NCBI RefSeq assembly: GCF_009709615.1
Contig: NZ_WJYA01000004.1
Coordinates: 682,001 to 746,000 of the forward strand
Direction: 5' to 3'
Origin: Winogradskyella ouciana
GTDB lineage: Bacteria; Bacteroidota; Bacteroidia; Flavobacteriales; Flavobacteriaceae
DNA: 64,000 nt
Part shown: positions 28,952 through 39,369 of the stretch, piece by piece
Position numbering within the stretch: the stretch's first letter is position 1
Layout: the number at the start of each line of letters is the position of its first letter
Translations under genes and position numbers: made by a program
The notes under the pieces: model-generated
Databases searched by the model: none
Told to the model about the DNA's origin: nothing
Seen by the model: only the letters and a program-made list of their open reading frames with translations

Positions 28952-31732
28952 ATGAAAAAACTATGTTTAGTTTTTGCATTACTTATTACAGTATATTCTT
29001 TCTCTCAAGAAAAATCATTTGAAATCACAGGAAAACTCATGGCTGAGGATACTGAAAGTCCTGTTGAGTCAGCAACAATTTACTTAGAACGTGTTAAGGA
29101 TAGTAGTGTTGTAACATATACCATTTCAGACAAAGAAGGAAAGTTTAAATTAGAAGGTACAGCCTATGCAGATAGCTTAAATTTCTATGTGTCTTATGTG
29201 GGTTACAGTACTTACTATAAAAAAGTGTTAATCGATAAGGAAAAAATTAATCTTAAAACGATTACCATGCAAGTAGATAATAGACTCGATGAAGTTCTTG
29301 TAAAATCTACTGCACCTATCACGGTTAAACAAGATACACTAGAGTTTAATGTAAAATCATTTAAAACAAAAAAGGATGCCAATGTTGAGGATTTGCTCAA
29401 GCAATTACCTGGTGTTGAGGTAGATGAGCAAGGTAATATTACGGTTAATGGCAAGCCTGTGAACAAAATCTTGGTGAATGGTAAACCGTTTTTTGGAAAC
29501 GATCCTACCATAACCACTAAAAACCTGACTAAAGATATTATTGAAAAAATTCAGATTGTGGATACCAAAACCAAATCTGAAGCTTTTTCTGGTGAGGCTG
29601 GTGACCAAGAAAATAAAACCATTAATCTTACCATTAAAGAAGAAAATAACAAAGGTGTTTTTGGACGTGTTTCAGCTGGAGCTGGTACGGACGAGCGCTA
29701 TGAATATGCAGGTATGCTTAACTTTTTTGATAATGACAGGCGTATTAGCATACTTGCAGGAGGTAACAATATTAATTCTCCAGGTTTTAGTTTTGGTGAA
29801 ATTTCTAAAATGTTTGGAACAGGAGGCGGAATTTCATTTAACAGTAACGGGACGTTTGCGGTTGGTGGTCGTTCATTTGGTGGAGGGCAAGGTATTACAA
29901 CTTCGCGGAGTACAGGTTTAAATTACGCAGATGTTATAGGCGAAACCATAGATATTTCCACAGATTATTTTAATTCTTCAAGTAATTCGGAAAACGAAAC
30001 ATCATCAGAGCGTGAAACCATTTTGGCGGATTCGAGATTTTTTACAAACTCCAATTCCAGATCTATCAGTGATACAGACAGTCACTCAGCTAACCTCGAA
30101 TTTGAAATAGAAACAGATTCTACATTTCAACTTAATATAGAACCGTCTTTTAGTTATTCTAAATCAAAAACGTTTTATGATAGCAACGATGAAACCCTTG
30201 ATGAAGATATGGTATTGACCAACCAATCTTCTGTAAATTCTGAAGTAGAACGTTACGCACGGGAATTTTCTACAGATTTATCTGCAACAAAACGATTTGG
30301 AAGTAAAGGTGCTTTTGTTAGGGCCGAATTATCGACCAATGTAAGCAAGCAAGAAAGTGATGATTTTTTAAACTCTGTCGCTGAAATTTTTGGTACGGAA
30401 CCAGAAACCATAGTTAGGGATCAGTTCACAGATGGTTTTAATGATAGCTATGGGTTTTCTACAGAACTTACTTATAGATTACCGATAATCGAAAAGAAAT
30501 TTTTCCTGAATTTTGAATATCGATACTCTAGGGATAAAGACAGAAATAGAGAAAGTACTTTTGATTTTGATGACAACACCCAAGGCTTCACGAATTTTAA
30601 TACGGAATTAAGTACAGATTTTGAATATACCGACTCTAGGAGTGTGCCTAATTTTGGCGCTACTTTTAGAGGTGAAAAACTATACACACGTTTCGATATA
30701 GGTTATAACATTCGTACGCTAGAAAATAACGATTTATTACGTCCGCAGTTTAATGTAGAGCGTCAATTTAAAAATATTGAAGCGAGTTATAGGGTAAATT
30801 ATAGGTTTAGTCCTAAATCATCAATTTACGGAAGTTATTGGTTGCGAAATAATCCTCCAGCATTAAGACAACTACAGGCGTTTACGGATGTATCCAACCC
30901 GTTAAGTGTTATCATTGGTAACCCAAACTTAGAGCCTTCTAATCGCCATAGTTTTTATGCTGGCTATAATGGCTTCGATTGGCAAAAGCGAACCGGTTTT
31001 TATGCCAATATTAATGCGAGTTTTACGGATAATCAAGTGGTTTCTAAATCTGTGGTAGATCCAGAAACATTGGTTAGGACAACTACATACGAAAACGTAG
31101 ATGGTAATTATAATTATGGTATTTCGGGTAATTACAGCAAGGAAATAAGGATAGATACTTTAAAAAAGGTAAAGTTTAATTTAAGAGCTCGATTTAACCG
31201 AAGTAGAAACATCAACTTTAATAACGACGTGCAATATGCCAGCACTGTAAATACCATTTCACCTCGTCTTGGTGTTGATTTTTACTGGGAAAAAGTCATG
31301 GAGATAAGACCGTTTTACGAACTCAATATTTCTAACAATGCCTACGATATTGATGCGTTTGAAGACATTAATTTTATAAGTCATAATGCTGGGTTGAGAA
31401 CGGCGACTTTTTTACCCAAAAAGTTTGAATGGCGAAATGACATCAACTTTAATTACAACCCTAATGTAGCAGAAGGCTTTCAGAAAAGTGCTTGGTTTTG
31501 GAATTCTACATTAACTTACAGTTTGCTAAAGGATAAAGGGTTGATCACTTTAAAAGTGTACGATCTGCTCAACCAAAACACCAATGCAAGACGTATAGCC
31601 ACGCAAGATTATATTCAAGATTCCCAAAGTACCGTTTTAAGACAATACTTTATGCTTGGCTTTAGCTATAAATTCAATAGTCTAGGAAGTAAAGGTGAAG
31701 TAGGTAAGGATAGTTTTTTCTTTTTAGATTAG
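28952..31732 (+). CDS. TonB-dependent-receptor-like outer-membrane beta-barrel protein
   Basis: 926 residues from ATG 28952, the first codon giving a proper signal peptide (KKLCLVFALLITVYSFSQ). Residues 22-110 form a carboxypeptidase-regulatory-like beta domain (FEITGKLMAEDTESPVESATIYLERV) common at the N-terminus of Bacteroidetes receptors. Then comes a plug-like region (DVLVKS-type motif, DLLKQLPGVEVDEQGNITVNG, KILVNGKPFFGND) and a long outer-membrane barrel of the OMP_b-brl_3 type from about 220 with aromatic-rich alternating strands to the C-terminus. No SusD partner is adjacent, so this is not a standard polysaccharide locus. Substrate unknown. It overlaps the convergent TPM lipoprotein gene by 4 bases. 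Confidence 0.9.
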   Translation: MKKLCLVFALLITVYSFSQEKSFEITGKLMAEDTESPVESATIYLERVKDSSVVTYTISDKEGKFKLEGTAYADSLNFYVSYVGYSTYYKKVLIDKEKINLKTITMQVDNRLDEVLVKSTAPITVKQDTLEFNVKSFKTKKDANVEDLLKQLPGVEVDEQGNITVNGKPVNKILVNGKPFFGNDPTITTKNLTKDIIEKIQIVDTKTKSEAFSGEAGDQENKTINLTIKEENNKGVFGRVSAGAGTDERYEYAGMLNFFDNDRRISILAGGNNINSPGFSFGEISKMFGTGGGISFNSNGTFAVGGRSFGGGQGITTSRSTGLNYADVIGETIDISTDYFNSSSNSENETSSERETILADSRFFTNSNSRSISDTDSHSANLEFEIETDSTFQLNIEPSFSYSKSKTFYDSNDETLDEDMVLTNQSSVNSEVERYAREFSTDLSATKRFGSKGAFVRAELSTNVSKQESDDFLNSVAEIFGTEPETIVRDQFTDGFNDSYGFSTELTYRLPIIEKKFFLNFEYRYSRDKDRNRESTFDFDDNTQGFTNFNTELSTDFEYTDSRSVPNFGATFRGEKLYTRFDIGYNIRTLENNDLLRPQFNVERQFKNIEASYRVNYRFSPKSSIYGSYWLRNNPPALRQLQAFTDVSNPLSVIIGNPNLEPSNRHSFYAGYNGFDWQKRTGFYANINASFTDNQVVSKSVVDPETLVRTTTYENVDGNYNYGISGNYSKEIRIDTLKKVKFNLRARFNRSRNINFNNDVQYASTVNTISPRLGVDFYWEKVMEIRPFYELNISNNAYDIDAFEDINFISHNAGLRTATFLPKKFEWRNDINFNYNPNVAEGFQKSAWFWNSTLTYSLLKDKGLITLKVYDLLNQNTNARRIATQDYIQDSQSTVLRQYFMLGFSYKFNSLGSKGEVGKDSFFFLD

Positions 31733-32226
31733 TCCCAAAGAAGAAATAAAGAATCTAGAGCTTTACTAACACCCTCATAATACATTTCAGATTTAAATTC
31801 TGGCACTATAATGTTGTCAATAATCATTTGGCATTCATAGTCAGAAATGGTTTTTTCCATCCCAAAGCCAGTGGAAATGGCAATTTTTCGATCATTCTTA
31901 GATATTGTGATCAATAAGCCATTGTTTTTTTCTTTGGTGCCGATTCCCCAAGATTCTGCTACCTGAGTACCAAAGTATAGTATATCTTCATTTTTTGGAA
32001 TAGAATCAACAGTTAAAACCGCAGTTTGATTTGTGGTTTGTTTTTCAAAATCCAGAATTTTTTGAGTTAATGAATCGCGCTCAGACTGCGTAAATAAATT
32101 TGAAGTGTCATAGACAACACTCTGGTTTACATTTTCAGGAATATAAGAGGAAACAGTAGTGTTCTTGTTATCCTTACACCCAAAAAGGATAATAAAAGCA
32201 ACAATTAGGTACGGTACTTTTTTCAT
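31729..32226 (-). CDS. TPM-domain lipoprotein
   Basis: 165 residues. Lipobox LFGC with Cys17, then one TPM domain (about 45-165): VYDTSNLFTQSERDSLTQKI, FGTQVAESWGIG, NNGLLITISKNDRKIAISTGFGME. TPM proteins were named for a photosystem-II repair phosphatase; the bacterial role is not settled. It lacks the Gly-rich tail of its neighbour. It is the last member of a leftward TPM/LemA set, 111 bases after the previous gene, and that gap holds a small repeat. Confidence 0.88.
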   Translation of the reverse strand: MKKVPYLIVAFIILFGCKDNKNTTVSSYIPENVNQSVVYDTSNLFTQSERDSLTQKILDFEKQTTNQTAVLTVDSIPKNEDILYFGTQVAESWGIGTKEKNNGLLITISKNDRKIAISTGFGMEKTISDYECQMIIDNIIVPEFKSEMYYEGVSKALDSLFLLWD

Positions 32227-32299
32227 CTCAAAACGTTTAATTCAGGAAACGGGTTTAGATAACGGCTAACTGCCTACTGAGTACTGATAATTGCAAATT

Positions 32300-32329
32300 T
32301 TTCCCCTTAGGGGAAATGTCCGCAGGACA
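32300..32329. repeat. Pair of small hairpins between two TPM genes
   Basis: TTTCCCC-TTA-GGGGAAA (32300-32316) is followed at once by TGTCC-GCA-GGACA (32317-32329). The paired palindromes have the look of a dispersed intergenic repeat rather than a terminator, as no T run follows on either side. They sit at the 3' end of the Gly-rich TPM gene. Confidence 0.6.
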
Positions 32330-32337
32330 ATAGGGAC

Positions 32338-33162
32338 TTACCATCCACCAGAAGCTCCACCACCGCCAAAGCTACCGCCTCCGAAGCCTCCGCCAAATCC
32401 GCCTCCGCCAAAGCTGCCGCCTGATGACCCACCACCAAAGATACCACCAGAGGATGAGCCTCTAGAATAACTTCCACGACCCATATTACTTAAAATAATA
32501 GCTTCTAAGATACTTCTAGCATCATCATCGTTTCTGTTACCTCTATTGCCACCACGGCCACCACCACGAGTTTTGGATATAGCTATGATAAATATGATGA
32601 ATATTACAAATAAGATAAAGAATACTGCAAAAGGGAATTCGCTGCTGTTGCTTTGTCTTGTACTTTGATATTCGCCATTCATTACTTCAAAAATGGCATC
32701 TGTAGCTCTGTTTAATCCACCATAATAATCGTTGCGTTTAAAATATGGGATTACATCTCTATCAATGATTCGCTTACTTAGGGCGTCTGTCAATAAATGT
32801 TCAACGCCTTTACCAGTATTGATTCCGATTTTACGATCGTCCTTGGCTAAAAGTATAAGAATACCGTTGTCTTCTTTTTCTTGGCCAATTCCCCATTTTT
32901 CGCCCCATTGTGCTCCGAGATAATTGATATATTCACCTTCGGTGGAGCTTATTATGGCTATAACAATTTGTGTAGAGGTTGTATCTGAATATCGAATCAA
33001 TTTTTCTTCTAAACTGCTTTTTTGAGATGGAGTTAGAAGATTGATATCATCATCATAGACACTAGTATGAAATTCTGGCACAGGTGGAATCTCATATTGT
33101 GCATAAACACTAAAAACACTAGCTAGACAGAGAAAAAAAACGATATATCTTAATGTTTGCAT
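32338..33162 (-). CDS. TPM-domain membrane protein with Gly/Ser-rich tail
   Basis: 274 residues. Signal peptide at 1-21 (FFLCLASVFSVYAQ), TPM domain at about 30-165 (LLTPSQKSSLEEKLIRY, LGAQWGEKWGIG, DDRKIGINTGKGVE), a transmembrane helix at about 176-195 (FAVFFILFVIFIIFIIAI), then a tail of Gly, Ser and Phe (GGGSFGGGGFGGGFGG). The same order (signal, TPM, helix, Gly-rich tail) marks the YgcG type. The TPM domain should be periplasmic and the tail cytoplasmic. Start and stop codons overlap with the next TPM gene by one base. Confidence 0.9.
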   Translation of the reverse strand: MQTLRYIVFFLCLASVFSVYAQYEIPPVPEFHTSVYDDDINLLTPSQKSSLEEKLIRYSDTTSTQIVIAIISSTEGEYINYLGAQWGEKWGIGQEKEDNGILILLAKDDRKIGINTGKGVEHLLTDALSKRIIDRDVIPYFKRNDYYGGLNRATDAIFEVMNGEYQSTRQSNSSEFPFAVFFILFVIFIIFIIAISKTRGGGRGGNRGNRNDDDARSILEAIILSNMGRGSYSRGSSSGGIFGGGSSGGSFGGGGFGGGFGGGSFGGGGASGGW

Positions 33163-33599
33163 TAGCCTTTAGAGATTGTATTATCGAGTTCATTTCTATC
33201 TCCATGCTCCCAAGGAAAATGTTTTGAAAGCACTTTACCAGCCTCATGGATACCATCAATAATACCTTGCTTAAAATTCCCTGATTTGAACTGTGACGAG
33301 ATTTTGTCGCGAGTAGAGTTCCAAAAATCAGAACCAACTACATTGTTGATGCCTTGATCGCCAAAAATCACAAAGGCTTTATTATCAACAGCCACATAAA
33401 TGAGCACTCCGTTTTGCTGCCTGGTGTTATCCATTTTTAAAATATGGAAAACCTCCAAGGCACGTTCGTACACATCAATATCACATTTCTGTTCTAAGTG
33501 TACACGGATTTCACCTGAGGTCTCACGTTCAGCAACTCGAATAGCTTCAATGATTTCCTCTTCTTCTTTTGTAGTTAGGAAATCTTCAATATATGGCAT
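33162..33599 (-). CDS. TPM-domain protein without signal peptide
   Basis: 145 residues. No signal peptide is seen; the TPM domain starts near residue 10 (TKEEEEIIEAIRVAERETSGEIRVHLE) and continues through NGVLIYVAVDNKAFVIFGDQGIN. It is the cytoplasmic-looking member of three adjacent TPM paralogues. It overlaps its downstream neighbour by one base and begins 8 bases after the LemA gene, so it is translationally linked to both. Confidence 0.88.
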   Translation of the reverse strand: MPYIEDFLTTKEEEEIIEAIRVAERETSGEIRVHLEQKCDIDVYERALEVFHILKMDNTRQQNGVLIYVAVDNKAFVIFGDQGINNVVGSDFWNSTRDKISSQFKSGNFKQGIIDGIHEAGKVLSKHFPWEHGDRNELDNTISKG

Positions 33600-33607
33600 A
33601 GGGTTTT

Positions 33608-34204
33608 TTAATTAAAATCGAATTCTACGTCAACAGGTTTTTCTGCTCCAGCTTCGGCTTCATAATATCCCATTTCATCAAAACCTAGAATACCAGCAAT
33701 GATTTTATTTGGGAACGTTCTAACATGATTATTATAAGGTTCAACCGATTCATTAAATCGATCTCTAGCTACGTTAATTCGGTTTTCTGTACCTTCCAAT
33801 TGACTTTGAAGTTCAACAAAATTTTGGTTAGCTTTTAAATCTGGGTAGCGTTCAACAGTAACTAATAATCTAGATAGAGCACTACTTAATCCACTTTGGG
33901 CTTGTTGAAATCTTGCTAAATTTTCTGGACTTAAATCTTCTGCATTATTGATATTAATTTCTGGCTTAGATGCTTCTGCCCGAGCTTTTATAACGGCTTC
34001 TAAGGTACTCTTTTCAAAATCTGCAGCACCTTGTACAGTTTTAACTAAGTTTCCGATAAGATCATTACGTCGTTGATAGCTGCTTTCAACATTAGACCAA
34101 GATTTTTTTGCAGATTCTTCAAGTTTTACAGCTGTATTGTTCACATTCATTCCCCAAAATGCAATGATTACTACTAGCACTAATGGAATTATCCATTTTT
34201 TCAT
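33608..34204 (-). CDS. LemA family protein
   Basis: 198 residues, standard LemA length. N-terminal transmembrane helix (IIPLVLVVIIAFWGM) followed by a long helical bundle with the family signature NNTAVKLEESAKKSWSNVESSYQRR and NDLIGNLVKTVQG, then SRLLVTVERYPDLKANQNF. LemA is usually next to TPM genes, as here. Role in envelope maintenance is suspected but not established. Confidence 0.95.
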   Translation of the reverse strand: MKKWIIPLVLVVIIAFWGMNVNNTAVKLEESAKKSWSNVESSYQRRNDLIGNLVKTVQGAADFEKSTLEAVIKARAEASKPEININNAEDLSPENLARFQQAQSGLSSALSRLLVTVERYPDLKANQNFVELQSQLEGTENRINVARDRFNESVEPYNNHVRTFPNKIIAGILGFDEMGYYEAEAGAEKPVDVEFDFN

Positions 34205-34216
34205 AATTAGTGAGTT

Positions 34217-34546
34217 TTAAAGTTGATTTTTTATTTTGATGAGCTGAGCCTTAATGTCTTCTAGCTTTTCAATGATTTCAAATTTTTCGAGCGCTTGCTT
34301 CTTTTCTTCTTTGAGATGAATTTTTGCTCCCTCTAAAGTAAAACCTCTTTCCTTTACCAGATGGTAGATAAACTTTAAATTTTTAATATCCTCTGGAGTG
34401 AATTTTCGGTTACCCTTGGCATTTTTCTTTGGTTTTATAACATCAAATTCCTTTTCCCAAAAGCGGATTAAAGATGCATTGACATTAAATGCTTTGGCAA
34501 CTTCACCAATACCGTAATAACGTTTTTCTGGTAATTCTATATGCAT
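34217..34546 (-). CDS. MerR family transcriptional regulator
   Basis: 109 residues. Winged-helix MerR domain at about 9-75: YYGIGEVAKAFNVNASLIRFW (helix-turn-helix) and the KPKKNAKGNRKFTPEDI wing. The C-terminal helix (QALEKFEIIEKLEDIKAQL) would dimerise. It is short and has no effector domain or cysteines, so the signal cannot be guessed. It lies between the M23 peptidase gene and LemA, with a 1-base gap to the M23 stop. Confidence 0.93.
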   Translation of the reverse strand: MHIELPEKRYYGIGEVAKAFNVNASLIRFWEKEFDVIKPKKNAKGNRKFTPEDIKNLKFIYHLVKERGFTLEGAKIHLKEEKKQALEKFEIIEKLEDIKAQLIKIKNQL

Positions 34547-34547
34547 C

Positions 34548-35519
34548 TTAATCGAGGGATTGATTTTCTAAAGAAGCTCTTTGAAGCAATACATCAAATT
34601 CTTCTGGTGATAGATTTCCATAATAGAAGTTTATAGGGTTGATGCGCTCACCATCCTTAAAAATCTCGTAATGCAAATGCGGAGCTTCAGAACGTCCTGT
34701 ACTTCCTACAAAACCTATTAAATCTCCACGCTTTACACGTTGGTTAACTCTTACATTGTATTTGTATAAATGGGCATAAAGTGATACGTAGCCAAAACCA
34801 TGGTCTATACGAATATGTTTACCATAACCTGTAGAGCTATTGTCCGCGCGTTTTACAACACCATCGCCAGTGGCATAAACAGGAGTGCCTCTTGGTGCTG
34901 TAAAGTCCATCCCAAAATGGAACTTTCTAACCTTGGTAAAGGGATCTGTTCTGTAACCATAACCAGATGCCATCCGTGTTAGATTAAGATTGTTAACTGG
35001 TTGTATAGCTGGTATAGCTTCTAAAAATTTTTCTTTGTCCTCAGCCAATTTTGCGATTTCATCCAAAGATTTGGATTGTACTACTATAGCTTTTTCCAGT
35101 ATATCTAATCGCTTATTGCTTTCTGCAATTAATTGCGAGTTGTCAAAACCTTCAAATTTCTTATAACGGTTGATACCACCAAATCCCGCTCGTCTTTGCT
35201 CTTCTGGTATTGGGTTAGCTTCAAAATAAAGTCTATATATCGCATTGTCACGCTCTTCAACGTTTTCTAGCGCAGCAATGGCATCGTCCATACGTTTGTT
35301 GAGGAGTTCATATTGTAACTCCATATTCTGTAACTCTCTGGCCAATTGGCGCTCTTTAGGAGATTCAATATAATGGCTAACTATGGCAAAAGACAAAAAA
35401 CCAAACAGAGCCGCTGCTAAAAGAAAAATTGTGGCATATTTAAAGGTTGTCCTTTTTTTGCGCTTTATCTTACGGTAAGAAAGCGTCTCAGCATCATAAT
35501 AATATTTTACCTTAGCCAT
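34548..35519 (-). CDS. M23 family metallopeptidase (peptidoglycan endopeptidase-like)
   Basis: 323 residues from ATG 35519 (MAKVKYYYDAETL); an upstream in-frame start is unlikely. A transmembrane helix at about 29-50 (ATIFLLAAALFGFLSFAIV) is followed by a coiled coil (50-115) and the LytM/M23 domain at about 190-310. Zinc ligands are visible: His and Asp in KFHFGMDF, and HLHYE near the end of the domain. The active-site pattern is complete, so it is probably an active endopeptidase for peptidoglycan or a divisome-linked regulator. It heads a leftward operon with MerR, LemA and TPM genes and has a consensus promoter. Confidence 0.93.
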   Translation of the reverse strand: MAKVKYYYDAETLSYRKIKRKKRTTFKYATIFLLAAALFGFLSFAIVSHYIESPKERQLARELQNMELQYELLNKRMDDAIAALENVEERDNAIYRLYFEANPIPEEQRRAGFGGINRYKKFEGFDNSQLIAESNKRLDILEKAIVVQSKSLDEIAKLAEDKEKFLEAIPAIQPVNNLNLTRMASGYGYRTDPFTKVRKFHFGMDFTAPRGTPVYATGDGVVKRADNSSTGYGKHIRIDHGFGYVSLYAHLYKYNVRVNQRVKRGDLIGFVGSTGRSEAPHLHYEIFKDGERINPINFYYGNLSPEEFDVLLQRASLENQSLD

Positions 35520-35583
35520 GTTTGAATTTATACTATTTTTGCAGCGAATAAGCATTAAAGGTGCTTATTTCTTTGCGAACTTT

Positions 35584-35611
35584 CAAACCTACAAAAATAT
35601 TTCCATTACAA
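35584..35611 (-). promoter_or_regulatory. Promoter of the M23-MerR-LemA-TPM operon
   Basis: Read on the minus strand: TTG at 35611-35609, 17-base spacer, TAGGTTTG at 35591-35584. This fits the flavobacterial consensus. The start site would be near 35577, giving a leader of about 58 bases. Confidence 0.7.
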
Positions 35612-35747
35612 ATTTAAAAAACTAATGGAATATATTAGGAATAGGTTCTCTCTGACGTTTTAAAGGTAATAATAAAAACCAGAGAAAAATATAAAGATTG
35701 TTTTGCAATTGTGTTAATATAAACTAAACAAGCTATAATTTCAGTAT

Positions 35748-38357
35748 ATGAAGTCTCAAGATATTCGCGATAAATTTTTAAAATTCTTTGAAAGCAAACA
35801 GCACCTTATTGTTCCGTCTGCTCCAATGGTATTAAAGGATGATCCGACTTTAATGTTCGTCAATTCTGGGATGGCACCTTTTAAGGAATATTTTTTAGGA
35901 AATGCAGACCCTAAGAAAAACCGAATTGCAGATTCTCAAAAATGCCTAAGGGTGTCTGGTAAGCATAACGATTTAGAAGAGGTTGGTTATGATACGTACC
36001 ACCACACTCTTTTTGAAATGCTCGGTAACTGGAGTTTTGGCGATTACTTTAAAAAAGAGGCTATTGCTTGGGCTTGGGAATTACTGACTGAAGTTTACGG
36101 CATTGATAAAGATATTCTCTACGTCACTGTTTTTGAGGGTAGTGATGATGATAGTTTAGATGTTGACCAAGAAGCTTACGACATTTGGAAGCAATATATT
36201 TCTGAAGATCGAATCCTTATGGGCAACAAAAAGGACAATTTCTGGGAAATGGGAGACCAAGGCCCTTGCGGACCTTGTAGCGAAATCCATGTAGATATTC
36301 GTTCTGCTGAAGAAAAAGCAAAAGTGGACGGAAAATCTCTAGTTAATATGGACCATCCTCAGGTTGTGGAAATCTGGAACCTGGTCTTTATGCAGTACAA
36401 CCGTAAAGCAAATGGTTCTCTCGAGATCTTGCCAAATAAACATATTGATACAGGTATGGGCTTTGAACGTTTGTGTATGGTATTACAAGACGTTCAGTCT
36501 AATTACGATACGGATGTTTTTACGCCAATTATAAGGGAGATTGAAACCATTTCGGGAAAAGGATATGGCAAAGATGATAAAACTGATATTGCGATTAGAG
36601 TGATATCAGATCATGTTAGAGCCGTTGCATTTTCTATAGCAGATGGTCAGTTGCCAAGCAATACTGGTGCTGGTTATGTGATTCGTAGAATTTTGCGTAG
36701 AGCGATTCGTTATGGATTTACATTTTTAAACCAGAAAGAACCTTTTATCTATAAACTTACGGATACATTGAGTAAGCAAATGGGAACCGCATTCCCAGAG
36801 CTTAAGAATCAAAAACGACTTATTGAAAATGTCATTAAAGAGGAAGAGCATTCCTTTTTAAGAACTTTGGATCAAGGCTTATTGTTGTTGGATAGGGTCA
36901 TTGAGAACTCTAAGTCCGAAACCATTGCTGGTACTAAAGCCTTTGAATTATATGACACTTATGGTTTTCCATTGGATTTAACCCAACTTATTGCCAAGGA
37001 AAAAGGCTATAACATTGATGAAGCCGGTTTTAATGCTGAAATGAAAAAGCAAAAAGACCGCTCTAGGGCTGCTTCGGCTTCGGAGACTTCGGATTGGGTA
37101 GTCTTAAAAGAAGATGATACTGAGGAATTCATAGGTTATGATACTTTGGTGGTTGATGTAAAGTTGACGCGCTATAGAAAAGTGACCTCAAAAAAAGACG
37201 GTGAACAATACCAATTGGTGTTTAATATGACACCATTTTATCCTGAAGGAGGTGGACAAGTTGGTGACAAAGGTTCCATTGAAGCTTCCAATGGAGAGGT
37301 GATTTATATATTGGATACCAAAAAAGAGAACAATGTGATCATCCATATTGCCAAAAATTTACCAGAGCATTTAAATGATACGTTTAGGGCAGAAGTCAAT
37401 GAAGAACACAGACGTTTGTCTGCAAGTAACCATACGGCAACACACTTATTGCACCAAGCGTTAAGAACTGTTTTAGGAGAACATGTTGAGCAAAAAGGAT
37501 CTTTAGTAAGACCTAAATCCTTGCGTTTCGATTTTTCGCATTATGCAAAAGTAGAACCGGACCAATTACAGCAGATTGAAGATTTTGTCAATGCAAGGAT
37601 AAAGGAAAACCTTCCATTGGAAGAGCAGCGCAATATCCCGATGCAAAAAGCTTTGGATGAAGGTGCTTTGGCATTATTCGGAGAAAAATATGGAGATACG
37701 GTAAGAGCTATTCGCTTTGGTCAGTCTATGGAATTGTGTGGTGGAACACATGTGCCAAATACAGGGGATATATGGCATTTTAAGATTAAATCCGAAGGTG
37801 CTATTGCTGCAGGAATAAGACGAATTGAAGCCATAACCAATATGGTTGTCGGTGATTATTTTGAAACTATAGATAAAGAGTACCAAGCCTTAAAGGAAGT
37901 TTTGAAAAACCCTAACGAACCTGTAAAGGCAGTTGAAAATTTACAATCTGAAAATGCTGATTTAAAGAAACAGATAGAACAATTACTTAAGGATAAGGCC
38001 AAAAATGTAAAGGGTGATCTTAAGAATGAAATTGTTGATGTCAATGGCGTAAACTTCATCGCCAAAAAAGTAGATTTAGATGCTTCAGGTATCAAAGACT
38101 TGTGTTTTGAATTGGGTGGTGAGCTCGATAACCTATTTGCAATATTCGGTGCGGATAATAACGGAAAAGCTTTATTATCTTGTTATATATCTAAGAGTCT
38201 CGTTGCAGAGAAAGACTTAAATGCTGGGACAATAGTTAGAGAACTCGGTAAACATATCCAAGGTGGAGGTGGTGGTCAACCATTCTTTGCGACTGCTGGT
38301 GGAAAGAATCCAGATGGGATTGAGGAGGCTTTAAAGGCTGCAAAAAATTATCTTTAA
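35748..38357 (+). CDS. alaS: Alanyl-tRNA synthetase
   Basis: 869 residues, full length. The class II catalytic domain opens with [15 protein letters not shown] and includes [11 protein letters not shown] and [20 protein letters not shown]. The tRNA-recognition region follows, then the editing domain with the zinc-binding HTATHLLH and CGGTH motifs (about 560-670). The C-Ala domain closes with [14 protein letters not shown], a family hallmark. Charges tRNA-Ala and hydrolyses Ser/Gly mischarges. It is divergent from the M23 operon across a 228-base gap. Confidence 0.98.
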   Translation: MKSQDIRDKFLKFFESKQHLIVPSAPMVLKDDPTLMFVNSGMAPFKEYFLGNADPKKNRIADSQKCLRVSGKHNDLEEVGYDTYHHTLFEMLGNWSFGDYFKKEAIAWAWELLTEVYGIDKDILYVTVFEGSDDDSLDVDQEAYDIWKQYISEDRILMGNKKDNFWEMGDQGPCGPCSEIHVDIRSAEEKAKVDGKSLVNMDHPQVVEIWNLVFMQYNRKANGSLEILPNKHIDTGMGFERLCMVLQDVQSNYDTDVFTPIIREIETISGKGYGKDDKTDIAIRVISDHVRAVAFSIADGQLPSNTGAGYVIRRILRRAIRYGFTFLNQKEPFIYKLTDTLSKQMGTAFPELKNQKRLIENVIKEEEHSFLRTLDQGLLLLDRVIENSKSETIAGTKAFELYDTYGFPLDLTQLIAKEKGYNIDEAGFNAEMKKQKDRSRAASASETSDWVVLKEDDTEEFIGYDTLVVDVKLTRYRKVTSKKDGEQYQLVFNMTPFYPEGGGQVGDKGSIEASNGEVIYILDTKKENNVIIHIAKNLPEHLNDTFRAEVNEEHRRLSASNHTATHLLHQALRTVLGEHVEQKGSLVRPKSLRFDFSHYAKVEPDQLQQIEDFVNARIKENLPLEEQRNIPMQKALDEGALALFGEKYGDTVRAIRFGQSMELCGGTHVPNTGDIWHFKIKSEGAIAAGIRRIEAITNMVVGDYFETIDKEYQALKEVLKNPNEPVKAVENLQSENADLKKQIEQLLKDKAKNVKGDLKNEIVDVNGVNFIAKKVDLDASGIKDLCFELGGELDNLFAIFGADNNGKALLSCYISKSLVAEKDLNAGTIVRELGKHIQGGGGGQPFFATAGGKNPDGIEEALKAAKNYL

Positions 38358-38390
38358 GTTTGTCCATCTGCACTTGATGTGGAATCTAAT

Positions 38391-39344
38391 ATGAATCTTC
38401 AAACCAACATACCACTAAAGCCACAACAGCATAATCAAATAGATTACAACTCTAAGATGATGCTTCTAGGGTCGTGTTTTTCAGAAAATATTGGAGAAAA
38501 ATTTGATTATTTTAAGTTTCAATCCATTGTAAATCCATTCGGAATTCTATTTCATCCTATAGCTATTGAAACTCTTGTCACCAGGGCGATTAATAAAGAC
38601 TATTATTCCGAAAATGAATTGATTTCTCATAACGAACAATGGAGTTGTTTAGATGCACATTCTAGGTTGAATAGCATTTCAAAAGATGAGTTATTAATTA
38701 CTCTAAATAAAACTTTAGACCTAACAAATCAACAACTCAGAGAATCAACGCACATCGTAATAACATTGGGAACCAGCTGGGTTTACAGACATATTGCAAC
38801 AGATAAAATAGTTGCCAATTGCCATAAATTACCTCAAAAACAGTTTTTAAAGGAATTACTTTCAGTTGAGCAAATTTCAGAATCACTTGAAGCTATTGTT
38901 AGTTTGATAAAAAGTATAAATCCTAAGGTTAACTTCATATTTACGGTCTCTCCAGTTAGGCATATAAAGGATGGTTTTGTGGAAAACACAAGAAGCAAAT
39001 CGCATTTAATTGCTGCAATACATCAAACTGTAGAACCAAGAACACAACAATATTATTTTCCTTCATACGAAATTGTAATGGACGAGTTAAGAGACTACCG
39101 GTTTTACAATGAAGATATGTTGCATCCAAATAACCTTGCTATAAATTACATCTGGGAAAAGTTTAAAAATGTTTGGCTATCAGAAGACGCTCTGAAAAGC
39201 GCAGAACAAGTTGCGGCCATCCAAGCAAAAAGGGCGCATAGACCGTTCAACCCCAATTCTGAAGCACATCAGCAATTTCTTGGGAAACTTCAGATAGAAA
39301 TTGAGACTTTACAGAAACAACATGCACATATTAAGTTCAATTAA
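38391..39344 (+). CDS. GSCFA-domain protein
   Basis: 317 residues from ATG 38391; an earlier GTG start at 38379 is less likely. The family motif is present near the N-terminus as MMLLGSCFSENIG, followed by NPFGILFHP. Further landmarks are HIVITLGTSWVY and NFIFTVSPVRHIKDGF. The fold is expected to be of the SGNH/GDSL hydrolase type, and the Ser of GSC could be the nucleophile. Substrate is unknown. It follows alaS by 33 bases, so cotranscription is likely. Confidence 0.88.
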   Translation: MNLQTNIPLKPQQHNQIDYNSKMMLLGSCFSENIGEKFDYFKFQSIVNPFGILFHPIAIETLVTRAINKDYYSENELISHNEQWSCLDAHSRLNSISKDELLITLNKTLDLTNQQLRESTHIVITLGTSWVYRHIATDKIVANCHKLPQKQFLKELLSVEQISESLEAIVSLIKSINPKVNFIFTVSPVRHIKDGFVENTRSKSHLIAAIHQTVEPRTQQYYFPSYEIVMDELRDYRFYNEDMLHPNNLAINYIWEKFKNVWLSEDALKSAEQVAAIQAKRAHRPFNPNSEAHQQFLGKLQIEIETLQKQHAHIKFN

Positions 39345-39369
39345 AAGAGCCTAACGAATAGGTCTTTTT
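39343..39369. terminator. Bidirectional terminator between GSCFA and HEAT-repeat genes
   Basis: AAAAGAGCCTA (39343-39353) pairs with TAGGTCTTTTT (39359-39369) apart from one bulged G; 5-base loop. The outer A and T runs let it serve both convergent genes, whose stop codons lie inside it. Confidence 0.7.
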
